The translations under genes and the position numbers were made by a program. Shown here piece after piece: positions 17,920-26,972 of a stretch of DNA of 64,000 nt. Positions within the stretch are counted from its first letter, which is position 1. Each line of letters starts with the position of its first letter. The DNA comes from Rhodomicrobium sp. (lineage in GTDB: Bacteria > Pseudomonadota > Alphaproteobacteria > Rhizobiales > HXMU1428-3), in the NCBI GenBank assembly GCA_021604665.1, contig BQJK01000004.1, positions 62,001 to 126,000 on the forward strand, written 5' to 3'. The notes under the pieces were generated by a model. The model was not told the DNA's origin, searched no databases, and saw nothing but the letters and a program-made list of their open reading frames with translations.

Positions 17920-18080
17920 ATATCGAGAGAGCGTCAGCCGCGCGAATAAAAGCTGTGTATCTGCTGAGCTAACAAGCCCCCCGCCTCTTGAGTTAACGCC
18001 CAACCTCACCATAATAGACAAACGCTCCTTATAAGGGGAGCTGTGCTCCGGCGGGCCAGCCGAACGCACAATGTGGGGGA

Positions 18081-19691
18081 ATGAGAATGAAGAAATTGCC
18101 AGCTGAGACGCGCCTGTGTGCCGTCTTTGTTGACTATGATAATATTTACCTATCTCTCAGGCGGCAAGACGAAGCAGCCGCCAAGCAGTTCCCAAAAAGT
18201 GTAATCGAGTGGTTGGGTCAGCTAGAATCAGGTGAATTGATCACTGAAACCGGTCGCCATGGCGGCAAGGTGCAGCGCCGCTTGGTTATGGCTCGCTGTT
18301 ATGGCAACCCTGTGCCTCGCCGAAATGCTAGTGATAACAAAACAGATATCGGCTCTTTCCCCTTTATCCGCCATCATTTTTTGCGCGCGGGCTTTGAAAT
18401 CATTGACTGCCCCCCTCTTACTGCCCAGCTTAAAAATTCTTCAGATATCCGCATGGTCATGGACATCCAGGACCTGCTGGATCACCCAACCCGCTTTGAT
18501 GAGTTTATAATCCTCTCTGGTGATGCTGATTTTGCGCCCATCCTGCAACGGGTCAGGGCCTATGACAGGCGCACCACAATCTACGTCAATGAAAACACCG
18601 CCACCCCTTATGTGGCCCTGTGTGATGCTCAAATGCGCGAACAGGATCTCCTCTCTCGCCTAATAAAACTCGCCCGCAAAGACGGCGCCGCCAACCGCAA
18701 GATTGATCAAAACCGGCCAAAACAACTGCCCGAACCAGATGAGCAATCTACCCTTGCAGACATTCGCAATATCATCACATCTGAAATAGAAAAAGCCGTC
18801 CGCTCCTCAGATAAGCCCGTTGCCCTCTCCTTCCTCGCAGATAAGGCCCAGCGCAGCATCGGCTATGAAGAAACCGTTGGCTCCAATTGGGCTGGCTACG
18901 GCTCGTTCAGAAATTTTCTGGAAAATAATCTCCCAGCCAGCATGCGGCTAACCAGCACCCAACCCTATTCCGTCTATGATGAGCGCCTCCATGGCCACAC
19001 CGCCAATGAAGAGAGCAGCAGCATAGAGCCGCAAACCAGCTATGAAGCTGAGGATGAGCCTGAGTACAACATCCCGCCGCGGCAACAGGAAGCCCACCAG
19101 ATTTTAGAGAATAACCATAATATCCGAGACACCATCAGCCGTGTCCACGAATATACAAACGTGCCAGCTCTTGCCCCAAGCGAATATCAAATCATGTTTG
19201 AACTAATCGCAGAAGAGTTGAACAGTGTTGGTCTAAAGGGCCGTCAAACCGCCTTTAATATCTCCAGCCGAGCCAAGGTTGAAAGCATTGACTTCAGCCC
19301 GGAGGAAGCACAATTCGTGCTTGATATCATCTCAGAAGCAGACCCGTGGTTTGAAAAAGGCATTAGCCCACCTCTATTTGCAGGTCGCTTCCTCAATGCA
19401 GTGGTTGCCCGGTGTCGCAGTAATGGTCTGGTGCTAAATCAGCGAGAATATGACCTGGTTGCCGCCTGGTTCACTGGCAATCTCAAAAGCCTTGCCCACC
19501 AGCAGTCAGGCTCTACACCTAAGGCAGCTTATCAACCAGCTGAAACCCCGTGGATGTTGCCAAACAATCAGGAAGAAGTCACAAGAGAGCCAGCCCAGCA
19601 ATTGCGCCAGCCCTATATTGATCCCTTATCGCCATCAGATTATGACCGCCAGAAAGAGCTACCCCGCATCTTCCGCTTCGGCTCAGAATAA
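18081..19691 (+). CDS. NYN-domain nuclease-like protein with OST-HTH (LOTUS) region
   Basis: A 536-residue protein. The N-terminal NYN (PIN-like RNase) domain at about 10-200 shows FVDYDNIY, DIRMVMDIQDLL and ILSGDADFAP, the acidic residues expected to bind the metal. An OST-HTH/LOTUS-like domain lies at about 225-305 (LADIRNIITSEIEKAV, SNWAGYGSFRNFLENN). A third, less familiar helical region (about 360-465) is followed by a disordered tail. NYN plus OST-HTH proteins are thought to act on RNA. It is a single gene closed by a strong terminator. Target unknown; the domain reading is by eye. Confidence 0.8.
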   Translation: MRMKKLPAETRLCAVFVDYDNIYLSLRRQDEAAAKQFPKSVIEWLGQLESGELITETGRHGGKVQRRLVMARCYGNPVPRRNASDNKTDIGSFPFIRHHFLRAGFEIIDCPPLTAQLKNSSDIRMVMDIQDLLDHPTRFDEFIILSGDADFAPILQRVRAYDRRTTIYVNENTATPYVALCDAQMREQDLLSRLIKLARKDGAANRKIDQNRPKQLPEPDEQSTLADIRNIITSEIEKAVRSSDKPVALSFLADKAQRSIGYEETVGSNWAGYGSFRNFLENNLPASMRLTSTQPYSVYDERLHGHTANEESSSIEPQTSYEAEDEPEYNIPPRQQEAHQILENNHNIRDTISRVHEYTNVPALAPSEYQIMFELIAEELNSVGLKGRQTAFNISSRAKVESIDFSPEEAQFVLDIISEADPWFEKGISPPLFAGRFLNAVVARCRSNGLVLNQREYDLVAAWFTGNLKSLAHQQSGSTPKAAYQPAETPWMLPNNQEEVTREPAQQLRQPYIDPLSPSDYDRQKELPRIFRFGSE

Positions 19692-19744
19692 GCGGCGCAG
19701 CTCGGTATAAGCAGCGCAAAAACCAATATCTCAAAAACAAAAAA

Positions 19745-19789
19745 CCCCCGGCCGCAAACCAGCAATGGCAAGCAACCGGGGGTTTTTTT
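19745..19789. terminator. Rho-independent terminator after the NYN gene
   Basis: CCCCCGG (19745-19751) pairs with CCGGGGG (19776-19782), followed by seven T (19783-19789) and preceded by an A-rich stretch. The loop is 24 nt long. It ends the NYN gene and, because of the A-run before it, may also work in the opposite direction. Confidence 0.82.
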
Positions 19790-19853
19790 AATAACTAAGC
19801 CCAGAAAACAACTGAACCTGAAGCTTCAAATCTCACATATAACAAAATGAGAT

Positions 19854-19889
19854 AAGGCTCATAGCCCCGGTGAAAGGGCTATGAGCCTT
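19854..19889 (-). terminator. Long perfect hairpin downstream of phaB
   Basis: AAGGCTCATAGCCC (19854-19867) and GGGCTATGAGCCTT (19876-19889) form a perfect 14-bp stem with an 8-nt loop, 6 nt after the phaB stop. On the minus strand it is followed by ATCTCATTTTG, a modest T-rich tail. Best read as the terminator or 3' stabiliser of phaB. Confidence 0.65.
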
Positions 19890-19895
19890 GTCAAT

Positions 19896-20621
19896 TTAAG
19901 ACGTCAGGTACTGACCACCATTAATTGTGATCGTAGAACCGGTGATAAAACCAGTATTGTCATCAGCAAGGAAGGTCACACAAGCAGCGATCTCTTCAGC
20001 TTTACCAAGGCGACCAACCGGAATTTGCCCAATAATGCTTTCAAGTACTTTTTCAGGCACAGCAGCTACCATTTCAGTATCAATATAACCAGGTGCAACC
20101 ACATTCACGGTAATGCCTTTACGAGCATTTTCCTGAGCAATCGCTTTTGTAAAACCAATCACGCCGGCTTTCGCAGCAGAATAGTTTGCCTGGCCCATTT
20201 GGCCCTTTTGGCCATTGATAGATGAGATAGAGATGATCCGGCCAAAGCCACGCTCACGCATGCCATTGATAACAGGGCGTGACATATTAAAAAGTGATGT
20301 CAGATCAACCTGAATAACTTCATTCCACTGTTCAGGCGTCATCTTATGGAGCATACCATCACGGGTAATACCAGCATTGTTGACAACAACATCAACAGGC
20401 CCAAGCTGTGCTTCAACATCTGCAAGACCTTTTTCACAAGCTTCAAATGAGCCAACATCCCATTTAAAAACTTTAATGCCGGTTTCAGATTCAAACTTGG
20501 CCGCAGCTTCTTCATTGCCGCCAAAATTTGCAGCAACTTCATAGCCTTTAGCTTTCAGACCTTCAGAAATCGCCCGCCCAATACCACGTGTACCACCGGT
20601 AACAACTGCAACTCGCGCCAT
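19896..20621 (-). CDS. phaB: Acetoacetyl-CoA reductase
   Basis: NADPH-dependent reductase giving (R)-3-hydroxybutyryl-CoA for polyhydroxybutyrate. Short-chain dehydrogenase fold: cofactor loop TGGTRGIG, NNAG, catalytic Ser in ISSINGQKGQ, and YSAAKAG (Tyr and Lys). FGGNEEAAAKFESETG and GYIDTEMV are PhaB-like. The second of two adjacent ATG codons was chosen because AGGAG stands 6 nt before it. It lies 50 bp downstream of phaA on the same strand. No phaC synthase is in the window. Confidence 0.92.
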   Translation of the reverse strand: MARVAVVTGGTRGIGRAISEGLKAKGYEVAANFGGNEEAAAKFESETGIKVFKWDVGSFEACEKGLADVEAQLGPVDVVVNNAGITRDGMLHKMTPEQWNEVIQVDLTSLFNMSRPVINGMRERGFGRIISISSINGQKGQMGQANYSAAKAGVIGFTKAIAQENARKGITVNVVAPGYIDTEMVAAVPEKVLESIIGQIPVGRLGKAEEIAACVTFLADDNTGFITGSTITINGGQYLTS

Positions 20622-20671
20622 CATATTCTCCTAAATTATTTATTATTTCAGTTAGCTAAACTTAAGGGGTG

Positions 20672-21856
20672 TTATGCCCGCTCAACACAAAGAGCAACGC
20701 CCATACCACCGCCGATGCACAATGTTGCCAGCCCTTTAGCAGAACCACGGCGCTTCATTTCGTGAAGCAATGTAACAAGCACACGGCAACCAGACGCACC
20801 AATCGGGTGACCAATGGCAATCGCGCCGCCATTCACATTCACTTTGCTGCTATCCCAGCCAACACCTTTATTCACAGCCAATGCTTGCGCGGCAAAAGCT
20901 TCATTTGCTTCCACAACATCAAGGTCATCAATGCTCCACCCAGCTTTTTCAAGCGCCGCTTTCGACGCAGGAATAGGGCCAGTACCCATAATCGCCGGAT
21001 CAACACCAGCATTTGCAAATGAAACAATGCGAGCAATCGGCTCAAGACCGCGGGCTTTCGCATCAGCAGCGCTCATCAACATAACAGCCGCCGCACCATC
21101 ATTCAGGCCAGAGGCATTGCCAGCTGTCACAGAACCTTCTCTGTCAAACGCCGGGCGCAATTTTGAGAGGCTTTCAACTGTGGCGCCATCGCGAATATAT
21201 TCATCTTCTTCAAAGACCGTTTCGCCCTTACGGGTTTTAATCACAACCGGTACGATCTCGTCTTTGAATTTGCCGTCTTTTTTGGCTTTTTCTGCTTTGT
21301 TTTGCGACGCAACAGCAAATTCATCTTGCTCATCACGGTTCAGCTCAAACTTCTTGGCAACATTTTCAGCCGTTGTACCCATATGGTAACCATTAAACGC
21401 ATCCCAAAGACCATCTTTGATCATGGTATCGACGAGATCAAGATTGCCCATTTTCGTGCCAGAACGCAGATGCGCAGCATGTTGCGAAAGGCTCATGGAT
21501 TCCTGGCCACCAGCAATAACAATTTTACTATCGCCGCTTTTAATCGCCTGCATACCAAGCGCCACAGCACGCAGACCAGAGCCACAAACCTGATTAATAG
21601 TGATCGCCGGTGTCTCATGAGGTAATCCCGCATTCACAGAGGCCTGCCGTGCAGGATTTTGACCTTGTGCTGCAGTCAGCACCTGGCCAAGTATCACCTC
21701 AGTTACATCAGCAGGAGCAACACCGCTGCGCTCTAAAAGGCCTTCAATAACAGTTTTACCAAGGTCATGCGCCGGTACGGTCGCAAGACCACCGTTAAAC
21801 GCACCAACCGCGGTTCTAGCTGCGGCAACGATGACAATATCCTGTTCTTCTGACAT
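20672..21856 (-). CDS. phaA: Acetyl-CoA acetyltransferase (beta-ketothiolase)
   Basis: Condenses two acetyl-CoA to acetoacetyl-CoA, the first step of polyhydroxybutyrate synthesis. The thiolase active-site Cys is in [11 protein letters not shown], the His in [10 protein letters not shown] and the second Cys in LCIGGGMG. The length is 394 residues from the ATG at 21856, which has AGGAG 10 nt upstream; the frame extends six codons further back without support. It forms a two-gene unit with phaB. Confidence 0.93.
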   Translation of the reverse strand: MSEEQDIVIVAAARTAVGAFNGGLATVPAHDLGKTVIEGLLERSGVAPADVTEVILGQVLTAAQGQNPARQASVNAGLPHETPAITINQVCGSGLRAVALGMQAIKSGDSKIVIAGGQESMSLSQHAAHLRSGTKMGNLDLVDTMIKDGLWDAFNGYHMGTTAENVAKKFELNRDEQDEFAVASQNKAEKAKKDGKFKDEIVPVVIKTRKGETVFEEDEYIRDGATVESLSKLRPAFDREGSVTAGNASGLNDGAAAVMLMSAADAKARGLEPIARIVSFANAGVDPAIMGTGPIPASKAALEKAGWSIDDLDVVEANEAFAAQALAVNKGVGWDSSKVNVNGGAIAIGHPIGASGCRVLVTLLHEMKRRGSAKGLATLCIGGGMGVALCVERA

Positions 21857-22200
21857 ATTAGGTAGTCTCCTCATGCAATGAATGGCTTACCAGACTCTTG
21901 AAGTCAGGCAATATTAAATGAACTGGCGTAGAATATCCCAGAGATCTTCAAGAAGCCGGTACGGAATTTATTATTTATAGCTTTATATAAGCCGACTTAT
22001 CTAATTTTACTCACCTTGTCTTTTAGCTCAATGATAGGTAAGAAAAAACCACACTAAGGTAGTAAAGCAAAGCACTTCACCTGATGCAATGCCATACTGC
22101 ATGATATTGCAAAAATGAGCGTCATTTTCATCGTGATACGAAGCCATCAATGCTATGAAGCCAATAATATTACAAAGAGAGCCAGTAAGCGGAGAAAGCA
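21857..22200. other. Intergenic region between divergent phaA and the TIGR01244 gene
   Basis: AT-rich, about 340 bp, and should hold two divergent promoters. An 8-bp inverted repeat (TCTTGAAG at 21896-21903, CTTCAAGA at 21946-21953) lies 40-97 bp upstream of the phaA start and could be an operator. No gene seen. Confidence 0.45.
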
Positions 22201-22620
22201 ATGGACTATAAAACTGTCACACCTGAGTTTGCCGTCGCCCCACAAATCCAGCCAAATGACATTGAAACCATAAAAAACCTTGGCTATGTCGCCATTATCA
22301 ATAATCGCCCGGATGATGAAACACCAGACCAACCGGCCACCGGCTCTCTTGCCAAAATAGCATCTGAAGCGGGGCTGCAATATTATGACATCCCCATTCG
22401 CTCTGGGACCCTTTCAGCCGAAGCCATTGATGAAACAAGAAGCACGATCAATTCTATAAACGGGCCGGTATTTGCCTTCTGTCGCTCCGGCACCCGCTCC
22501 ATTACATTATGGGCTCTTGCACAAATTGGCCAGAAAGATGGGCAGGAAATTTTAAGCGCTGTTGCATCAGCCGGCTATGATCTCCCCTTCCTTGCCCAGT
22601 TCATCACCCCCGAACAGTAA
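22201..22620 (+). CDS. TIGR01244 / DUF442 family phosphatase-like protein
   Basis: A 139-residue protein with a protein-tyrosine-phosphatase-like loop, FCRSGTRS (C-x-x-G-x-R-S), preceded by VAIINNRPDDE and IPIRSG. This matches the TIGR01244/DUF442 family, which includes the N-terminal domain of the sulfide-response protein Blh. Some relatives are proposed sulfur transferases, others phosphatases; the sequence cannot decide. It is a single gene, with no SdoA-type or BigR gene adjacent. Confidence 0.78.
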   Translation: MDYKTVTPEFAVAPQIQPNDIETIKNLGYVAIINNRPDDETPDQPATGSLAKIASEAGLQYYDIPIRSGTLSAEAIDETRSTINSINGPVFAFCRSGTRSITLWALAQIGQKDGQEILSAVASAGYDLPFLAQFITPEQ

Positions 22621-23046
22621 ACCCTCATCGAAAGCTTCCCTCACTACGATTGCCCATAATCGTCCCCGAGATTCACAGCTGTGGTAAAAACAAACACCAC
22701 CACAGATATATTCTGAAACATAATTTCAAGCCATATCCGCCCCATAACTATTGCCTCAATCAATAGAGATGTTATCAATCCGTTAATAACTGGCACCAGG
22801 GGGGAAGGCTTAGGCCACTAACAACGGCCAAAGCACCAGGATAAGCGCCAGCAAAAACCCGGGTTTAGGATGCTTCATCGCATCAATAAGACGCGTTACG
22901 ACCTCTGTCTCGATACGACCTCAGTATTATCGAAATTATAGCAGAGATCATTCTTTTAGCGCCGGGGAAAGTTTCACATAGCATCAGGTTAAATTACACG
23001 CGTTTGAAATAAACGCAGGCACGCTGTTGAAAGGGAAGAGACGAGA
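22621..23046. other. Intergenic region of about 430 bp upstream of the GnnA-like gene
   Basis: No tRNA or clear regulatory element seen. It contains a 22-codon hydrophobic frame on the minus strand (22810-22878) and a repeated ACGACCT word near 22898 and 22915. The downstream gene has a good AAGGGAAGAG ribosome-binding site at 23029-23038. Confidence 0.45.
22810..22878 (-). CDS. Possible 22-residue hydrophobic peptide (weak)
   Basis: The frame from the ATG at 22878 gives MKHPKPGFLLALILVLWPLL plus two residues, a classic single membrane helix with a basic N-terminus. The reading frame continues upstream for 15 codons without a start and looks protein-like (RIETEVVTRLIDA). It could be a tiny membrane peptide or the tail of a decayed gene. 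No Shine-Dalgarno sequence is seen. Confidence 0.25.
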   Translation of the reverse strand: MKHPKPGFLLALILVLWPLLVA

Positions 23047-24087
23047 ATGGCAAGCATAGCCGCACCAGAAAATGGAAACCATGCTGTAAAAACCGCCGTT
23101 ATCGGTGCTGGTGATTGGGGCAAAAACCACATCCGCAAATTCCATGAACTTGGTTCTCTTATCGCCATTTCAGAAACAAATGAAGAGCGCGCCGCCACCT
23201 TCACCGCAGAATATGGCGTGGCAAATTTATCCTTCGAAGACATACTCGAAGATGATGGCATAGACGCAGTCGTACTTGCCAGCCCAGCTACAACCCATAA
23301 AGAGCTTGGCCTCAGAGCCATGGAAAAAGGTAAACATCTCTTCGTTGAAAAACCTCTGGCACTCACCGAAGAAGACGCCGCCGCTCTTACCGCCAAAGCC
23401 GCAGAGACCGGCAAAATCCTAATGGTCGGCCACCTGCTACAATATCACCCGGGATTTATCGGCATGCGTGAGCTGGTTAAATCTGGTGAACTTGGCAAGC
23501 TGCGTCATATTCATGCGCGCCGCTATAATATTGGCAAATTTCGCCAGGAAGAAAATGTCATTTGGGATCTTGGCCCCCACGACGCATCAATGGTACTTGC
23601 TCTAACCGGCACTGAACCAACCAGCATCCGCACAGAGGTTAGCAATTATCTGCTGCCAACCATCAGCGATTTTGCCACCATTCACCTCACCTTCCCAGGC
23701 AATATCAATGCAGAGCTCTCTCTCTCATGGCTCGCACCGCAAAAAGAGCACCGCCTCATCGTCATTGGCGATAAAGCCATGGCCGTCTTTGATGACACCT
23801 TGGAGTGGGATGAAAAGTTACGTATCCACCGCCACCAAACCGGCATGGAATATGGCAAACCACCCCTTCTTGAGCGCGATATGGAAGGCGAGGCCATACC
23901 AATGCCATTTAAAGAACCGCTGCTTAATGAATGTGCCACCTTCCTCTCCTCTATTGCAGAGAACAGCCAACCATTTAGCAATGGCGAAGAAGCATTAAAA
24001 GTCATTCGCCTGCTCACCAAAGCAGACCCGGCATTAGCCACAGAAACAGAAGGGACAGCAACACCGGCCATAAGCCGCGCCAGCTGA
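23047..24087 (+). CDS. gnnA: Gfo/Idh/MocA-family dehydrogenase, likely UDP-GlcNAc 3-dehydrogenase (GnnA/WlbA type)
   Basis: A 346-residue NAD(P)-dependent sugar oxidoreductase. Rossmann loop VIGAGDWGKNHIRKF, catalytic EKPLA near residue 100, and GHLLQYHPGF, a block shared with WlbA/WbpB/GnnA enzymes that oxidise the 3-position of UDP-GlcNAc. The next gene is a sugar aminotransferase of the matching type, so together they would make UDP-2-acetamido-3-amino-glucose, used for amide-linked acyl chains in lipid A of several alphaproteobacteria. Specificity is inferred from the pair; an O-antigen or capsule role (WbpB/WbpE type) remains possible. Confidence 0.7.
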   Translation: MASIAAPENGNHAVKTAVIGAGDWGKNHIRKFHELGSLIAISETNEERAATFTAEYGVANLSFEDILEDDGIDAVVLASPATTHKELGLRAMEKGKHLFVEKPLALTEEDAAALTAKAAETGKILMVGHLLQYHPGFIGMRELVKSGELGKLRHIHARRYNIGKFRQEENVIWDLGPHDASMVLALTGTEPTSIRTEVSNYLLPTISDFATIHLTFPGNINAELSLSWLAPQKEHRLIVIGDKAMAVFDDTLEWDEKLRIHRHQTGMEYGKPPLLERDMEGEAIPMPFKEPLLNECATFLSSIAENSQPFSNGEEALKVIRLLTKADPALATETEGTATPAISRAS

Positions 24088-24151
24088 ACCAAGATATTCT
24101 TTTTAAGGCAAATTGCCAGCAACTGAGTATAGAACTCTAAAGAGATACAAA

Positions 24152-25285
24152 ATGGAAAAAATCCAGTTTATTGACCTAGCCGCCCAGCAGCAACGCATCG
24201 GCGTTGACACGATCAATGAGAAAATCAGCGCAATCCTGTCCCATGGCCAGTATATCATGGGGCCGGAGGTCAAAAAGCTTGAGGAAGAGCTAAGTCACTT
24301 TGGTGGCACGGCCCACTGCCTCTCCTGCTCCAATGGCTCTGACGCTATTTTTCTGGCGCTGCTTGCCTTAGGCATTGGCCAGGGGGATGCGGTCTTCGTG
24401 CCGAGCTTCACCTTCGCGGCCACAGCTGAAATGGTCGCCCTTACAGGCGCAACCCCAGTCTTCATTGATGTACATGAAGATACCTACAATATGGACCCGG
24501 CCCACTTTCAGTTAGCTCTGGATGAAACCATTGCAAAGGGCGAACTGAAGCCCAAAGCCGTTATGCCTGTTTGCCTGTTTGGCCAAATCGCAAATTATCC
24601 GGCCATTGCAAATATTGCCAAAGCCGCAGACCTAAAAATCATCGCAGATGCCGCCCAGGGCTTCGGCTCAACATTAGAAGGAAAGCAAGCCTGCGTTTGG
24701 GCCGATATGGTCACAACCAGCTTCTTCCCAGCCAAACCCCTTGGTTGCTACGGTGATGGCGGCGCGGTTCTCACCAATTCAGATGAGCTATTCGAAATCC
24801 TGACTTCATTGCGCAATCACGGCCAGGGCACAGATAGATACGACAATGTCCGTATTGGCATTAACGGCCGGTTAGATTCAATTCAGGCCGCTATACTTTC
24901 ATTAAAGCTGGATATTTTCCCAAGCGAAATCGTCTCCAGAGGCGAAGTCGCACTACGCTATAATGAAGGGCTGAAAGATGTGGTGACCCCACCTAAATTA
25001 ATGGATGGTGTCATTTCCACCTGGGCTCAATACACCATCCGCTCAGAGAAACGCGATGCAATAGCCACCTTCCTTAGGGATCAAAATATTCCCAATGCCA
25101 TTTATTATGCCCGACCGCTTCATAAACAAACGGCATATGAAGCCTACCCAATTGCAGGCGGCAAGCTACCGGTAACAGATAAACTCGCAGGTGAAGTTAT
25201 CAGCCTGCCAATGCACCCCTACCTGAAAAGTGAAACTCAGGAAAAAATCATCACTGCCGTCAAACGCGCAGTTGATGAGGCATAA
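24152..25285 (+). CDS. gnnB: DegT/DnrJ/EryC1 sugar aminotransferase, likely GnnB/WbpE type
   Basis: PLP-dependent aminotransferase of 377 residues. FIDLAAQQQRI at the start, CSNGSDAIFLALLALGI, PSFTFAATAE, DAAQGFGS, and the PLP-lysine motif SFFPAKPLGCYGDGGA are all those of the WbpE/WlbC/GnnB group, which converts the 3-keto product of the preceding dehydrogenase into a 3-amino sugar. The ATG at 24152 is preferred; the frame opens 13 codons earlier without family match. It is 64 bp after the dehydrogenase and followed by a strong terminator, so the two form a closed operon. Confidence 0.75.
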   Translation: MEKIQFIDLAAQQQRIGVDTINEKISAILSHGQYIMGPEVKKLEEELSHFGGTAHCLSCSNGSDAIFLALLALGIGQGDAVFVPSFTFAATAEMVALTGATPVFIDVHEDTYNMDPAHFQLALDETIAKGELKPKAVMPVCLFGQIANYPAIANIAKAADLKIIADAAQGFGSTLEGKQACVWADMVTTSFFPAKPLGCYGDGGAVLTNSDELFEILTSLRNHGQGTDRYDNVRIGINGRLDSIQAAILSLKLDIFPSEIVSRGEVALRYNEGLKDVVTPPKLMDGVISTWAQYTIRSEKRDAIATFLRDQNIPNAIYYARPLHKQTAYEAYPIAGGKLPVTDKLAGEVISLPMHPYLKSETQEKIITAVKRAVDEA

Positions 25286-25308
25286 GTGGCAAAACAACAT
25301 TAAAACAA

Positions 25309-25339
25309 AAAACGGCCCGCCAATTTGGCGGGCCGTTTT
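25309..25339. terminator. Bidirectional rho-independent terminator
   Basis: AAAACGGCCCGCC (25309-25321) and GGCGGGCCGTTTT (25327-25339) form a perfect 13-bp stem with a 5-nt loop, with A-run and T-run on the two sides. It separates the convergent sugar aminotransferase and peroxiredoxin genes and should stop both. Confidence 0.9.
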
Positions 25340-25403
25340 CATTTATAGTCAACGCTTCAGCCCCTAAGTTAATAGGGCTATTTAAAGCTTTTAATTATTT
25401 GGC

Positions 25404-25889
25404 TCAAAGGCTCTCGAGCAATTTTTCAGCACTACTGCTGTTCGCATCACTTGGCACATCTTCCACATTCAGAACCTTCACAATGCCATCATCCACGAGC
25501 ATTGCATACCGGTGAGACCGCAGCCCAAGCCCAAGCCCGCTGGCATCAAGGTCGAGACCAAGCGCCTTGGCAAAATCACCATTACCATCTGAAAGCATTG
25601 TCACCTTGCCGTCAGCACCAAGCTCCTTCGCCCAGGCATCAAGCACAAAAACATCATTCACAGCAACACAAGCAATCTCATCAACGCCCTTCGCCTTAAT
25701 CGCCTCAGCATTAGAGATAAAGCCCGGCGCATGGTTTAGGTGGCAAGTTGGCGTAAAAGCACCAGGTACCGCAAACAGTACCACTTTCCGGCCCTTAAAA
25801 AATTCCGCGCTGGATTTAGCAGCCGGCCCGTCCTCTGTCGTCACATAAAGTTCGACATCAGGTATTGATCCACCCACTGAAATTGACAT
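25404..25889 (-). CDS. Peroxiredoxin (Prx5/AhpE-like thioredoxin peroxidase)
   Basis: Reduces peroxides with a reactive cysteine. The 161-residue protein has the Prx5 motif PGAFTPTC with the peroxidatic Cys at about residue 49, a later LGLGLRSHRYAML segment and VEDVPSDANSSSAEKLL, typical of this group. No second conserved Cys in the usual resolving position, so it probably works as a 1-Cys enzyme with glutathione or glutaredoxin. A DsbD-like gene follows about 200 bp away in the opposite order. Confidence 0.9.
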   Translation of the reverse strand: MSISVGGSIPDVELYVTTEDGPAAKSSAEFFKGRKVVLFAVPGAFTPTCHLNHAPGFISNAEAIKAKGVDEIACVAVNDVFVLDAWAKELGADGKVTMLSDGNGDFAKALGLDLDASGLGLGLRSHRYAMLVDDGIVKVLNVEDVPSDANSSSAEKLLESL

Positions 25890-26093
25890 AACTGCTCCCT
25901 TTAAAATTGAATATTATAGATTTCGCACAGTAAAATCCTTTGTGCGTAATTTTGCAAATTTATTTACTGCCCGCCATCTAAATCACCATAACTAAACGAA
26001 GGGCTAGGACATATATTGGGATTTGCCCTCATATCTAGCTTAAGACTAGGCACCCGACATAGAGGCGAGTAAGTAAGCAAAGTTTTAAAGCGC

Positions 26094-26972
26094 CTAGCGC
26101 AGGGGGCAAGGTTGCACAATCGCTCTTCGCTTAACCTTCAGCGTACAAATGAGCGCCGCCTTCGTCACCATCTGCGCATCATCAACCTTACTAAGATCAA
26201 CCGCAAAAGTCACAGCTCCCTGAATGGGAGCACGGTCAGAAACAAGCTGAGGTGTTGGCACATAAAGTCCATCAGGCCCTTCAATAAACAGCTCCAGCCC
26301 TTCAGCTTCGGCCGGCACCTTTAAATTAAATTCAAGAAACTTAACCCCTGAGACCTGTTGTAGAGCAACCTTTTCAACGCCAAAATCATCAATCAGACTT
26401 TGGCGCGGCGATGGCACATCCCCGAGCGCCATTTCAATTAACGGCGCATTGTGAACGCCGTCATCTCGTTTAATCAACAAAGTATGCTGCGCTTCAACCG
26501 GCACACAAAGATCATGACAAATGGCATAATTCGCATCCAGCTTCAGCCTCACTGGCTGTGAAGGGTCACGCGGCACCAACACAACAGGCAGTATCACGCT
26601 GCGTTTATAACCGATGGAAGATCCACCCGGATCTTTAAAGCGCACTGGTGCCGGATAAAGCACTTCAGCTTTTTTAAGATTCTCAGAGCCAGTCCAATCA
26701 AAATAGGGGGGGATGCCAGTGTCACCAGGGGTACGCCAATAAGTTTTCCACTCTGGCGCAAGCTTAATCTCAATGCCCGCAAATATATGTGCCTTGCCTT
26801 GCCAAACGGCCGGTGCCGCTATCAAGCGAAGCTGAGATTTATCATTCCCTTGCCAGTCCGTTTCGGCCGCCAGCCCACCTTGAGGAAACAAAACACCAAA
26901 TGCAAAGGACAACATTAAAACATTCAGCAGCAAGGCCAAAAAATGATCTTTTATATATTTAGAGAGATACAA
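26094..26972 (-). CDS. Periplasmic protein with DsbD N-terminal-like domain
   Basis: A 292-residue secreted protein: signal peptide at about 9-36, then an immunoglobulin-like DsbD/ScsB alpha-type domain. Family cues are EWKTYWRTPGDTGIPP, the region near VLYPAPVRF, and YAICHDLCVPVE with a C-x3-C pair. The membrane and thioredoxin domains of full DsbD are absent, so it must receive electrons from another protein or act as a chaperone-like thiol factor. It is a single gene beside peroxiredoxin and yqgE, an order seen in other alphaproteobacteria. Confidence 0.75.
   Translation of the reverse strand: MYLSKYIKDHFLALLLNVLMLSFAFGVLFPQGGLAAETDWQGNDKSQLRLIAAPAVWQGKAHIFAGIEIKLAPEWKTYWRTPGDTGIPPYFDWTGSENLKKAEVLYPAPVRFKDPGGSSIGYKRSVILPVVLVPRDPSQPVRLKLDANYAICHDLCVPVEAQHTLLIKRDDGVHNAPLIEMALGDVPSPRQSLIDDFGVEKVALQQVSGVKFLEFNLKVPAEAEGLELFIEGPDGLYVPTPQLVSDRAPIQGAVTFAVDLSKVDDAQMVTKAALICTLKVKRRAIVQPCPLR

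Larger units (their letters stand above)
17709..18080. other. Intergenic region of about 370 bp after bluB
   Basis: Holds a hairpin at 17727-17749, a possible very small lipoprotein frame on the minus strand (17836-17919), and the leader of the NYN-domain gene. No other coding signal was seen. Confidence 0.5.

Noticed and set aside
20814-21389. 191-residue plus-strand frame opposite phaA
   Set aside because: Ser/Ala-rich antisense shadow of the thiolase gene, with no family resemblance.
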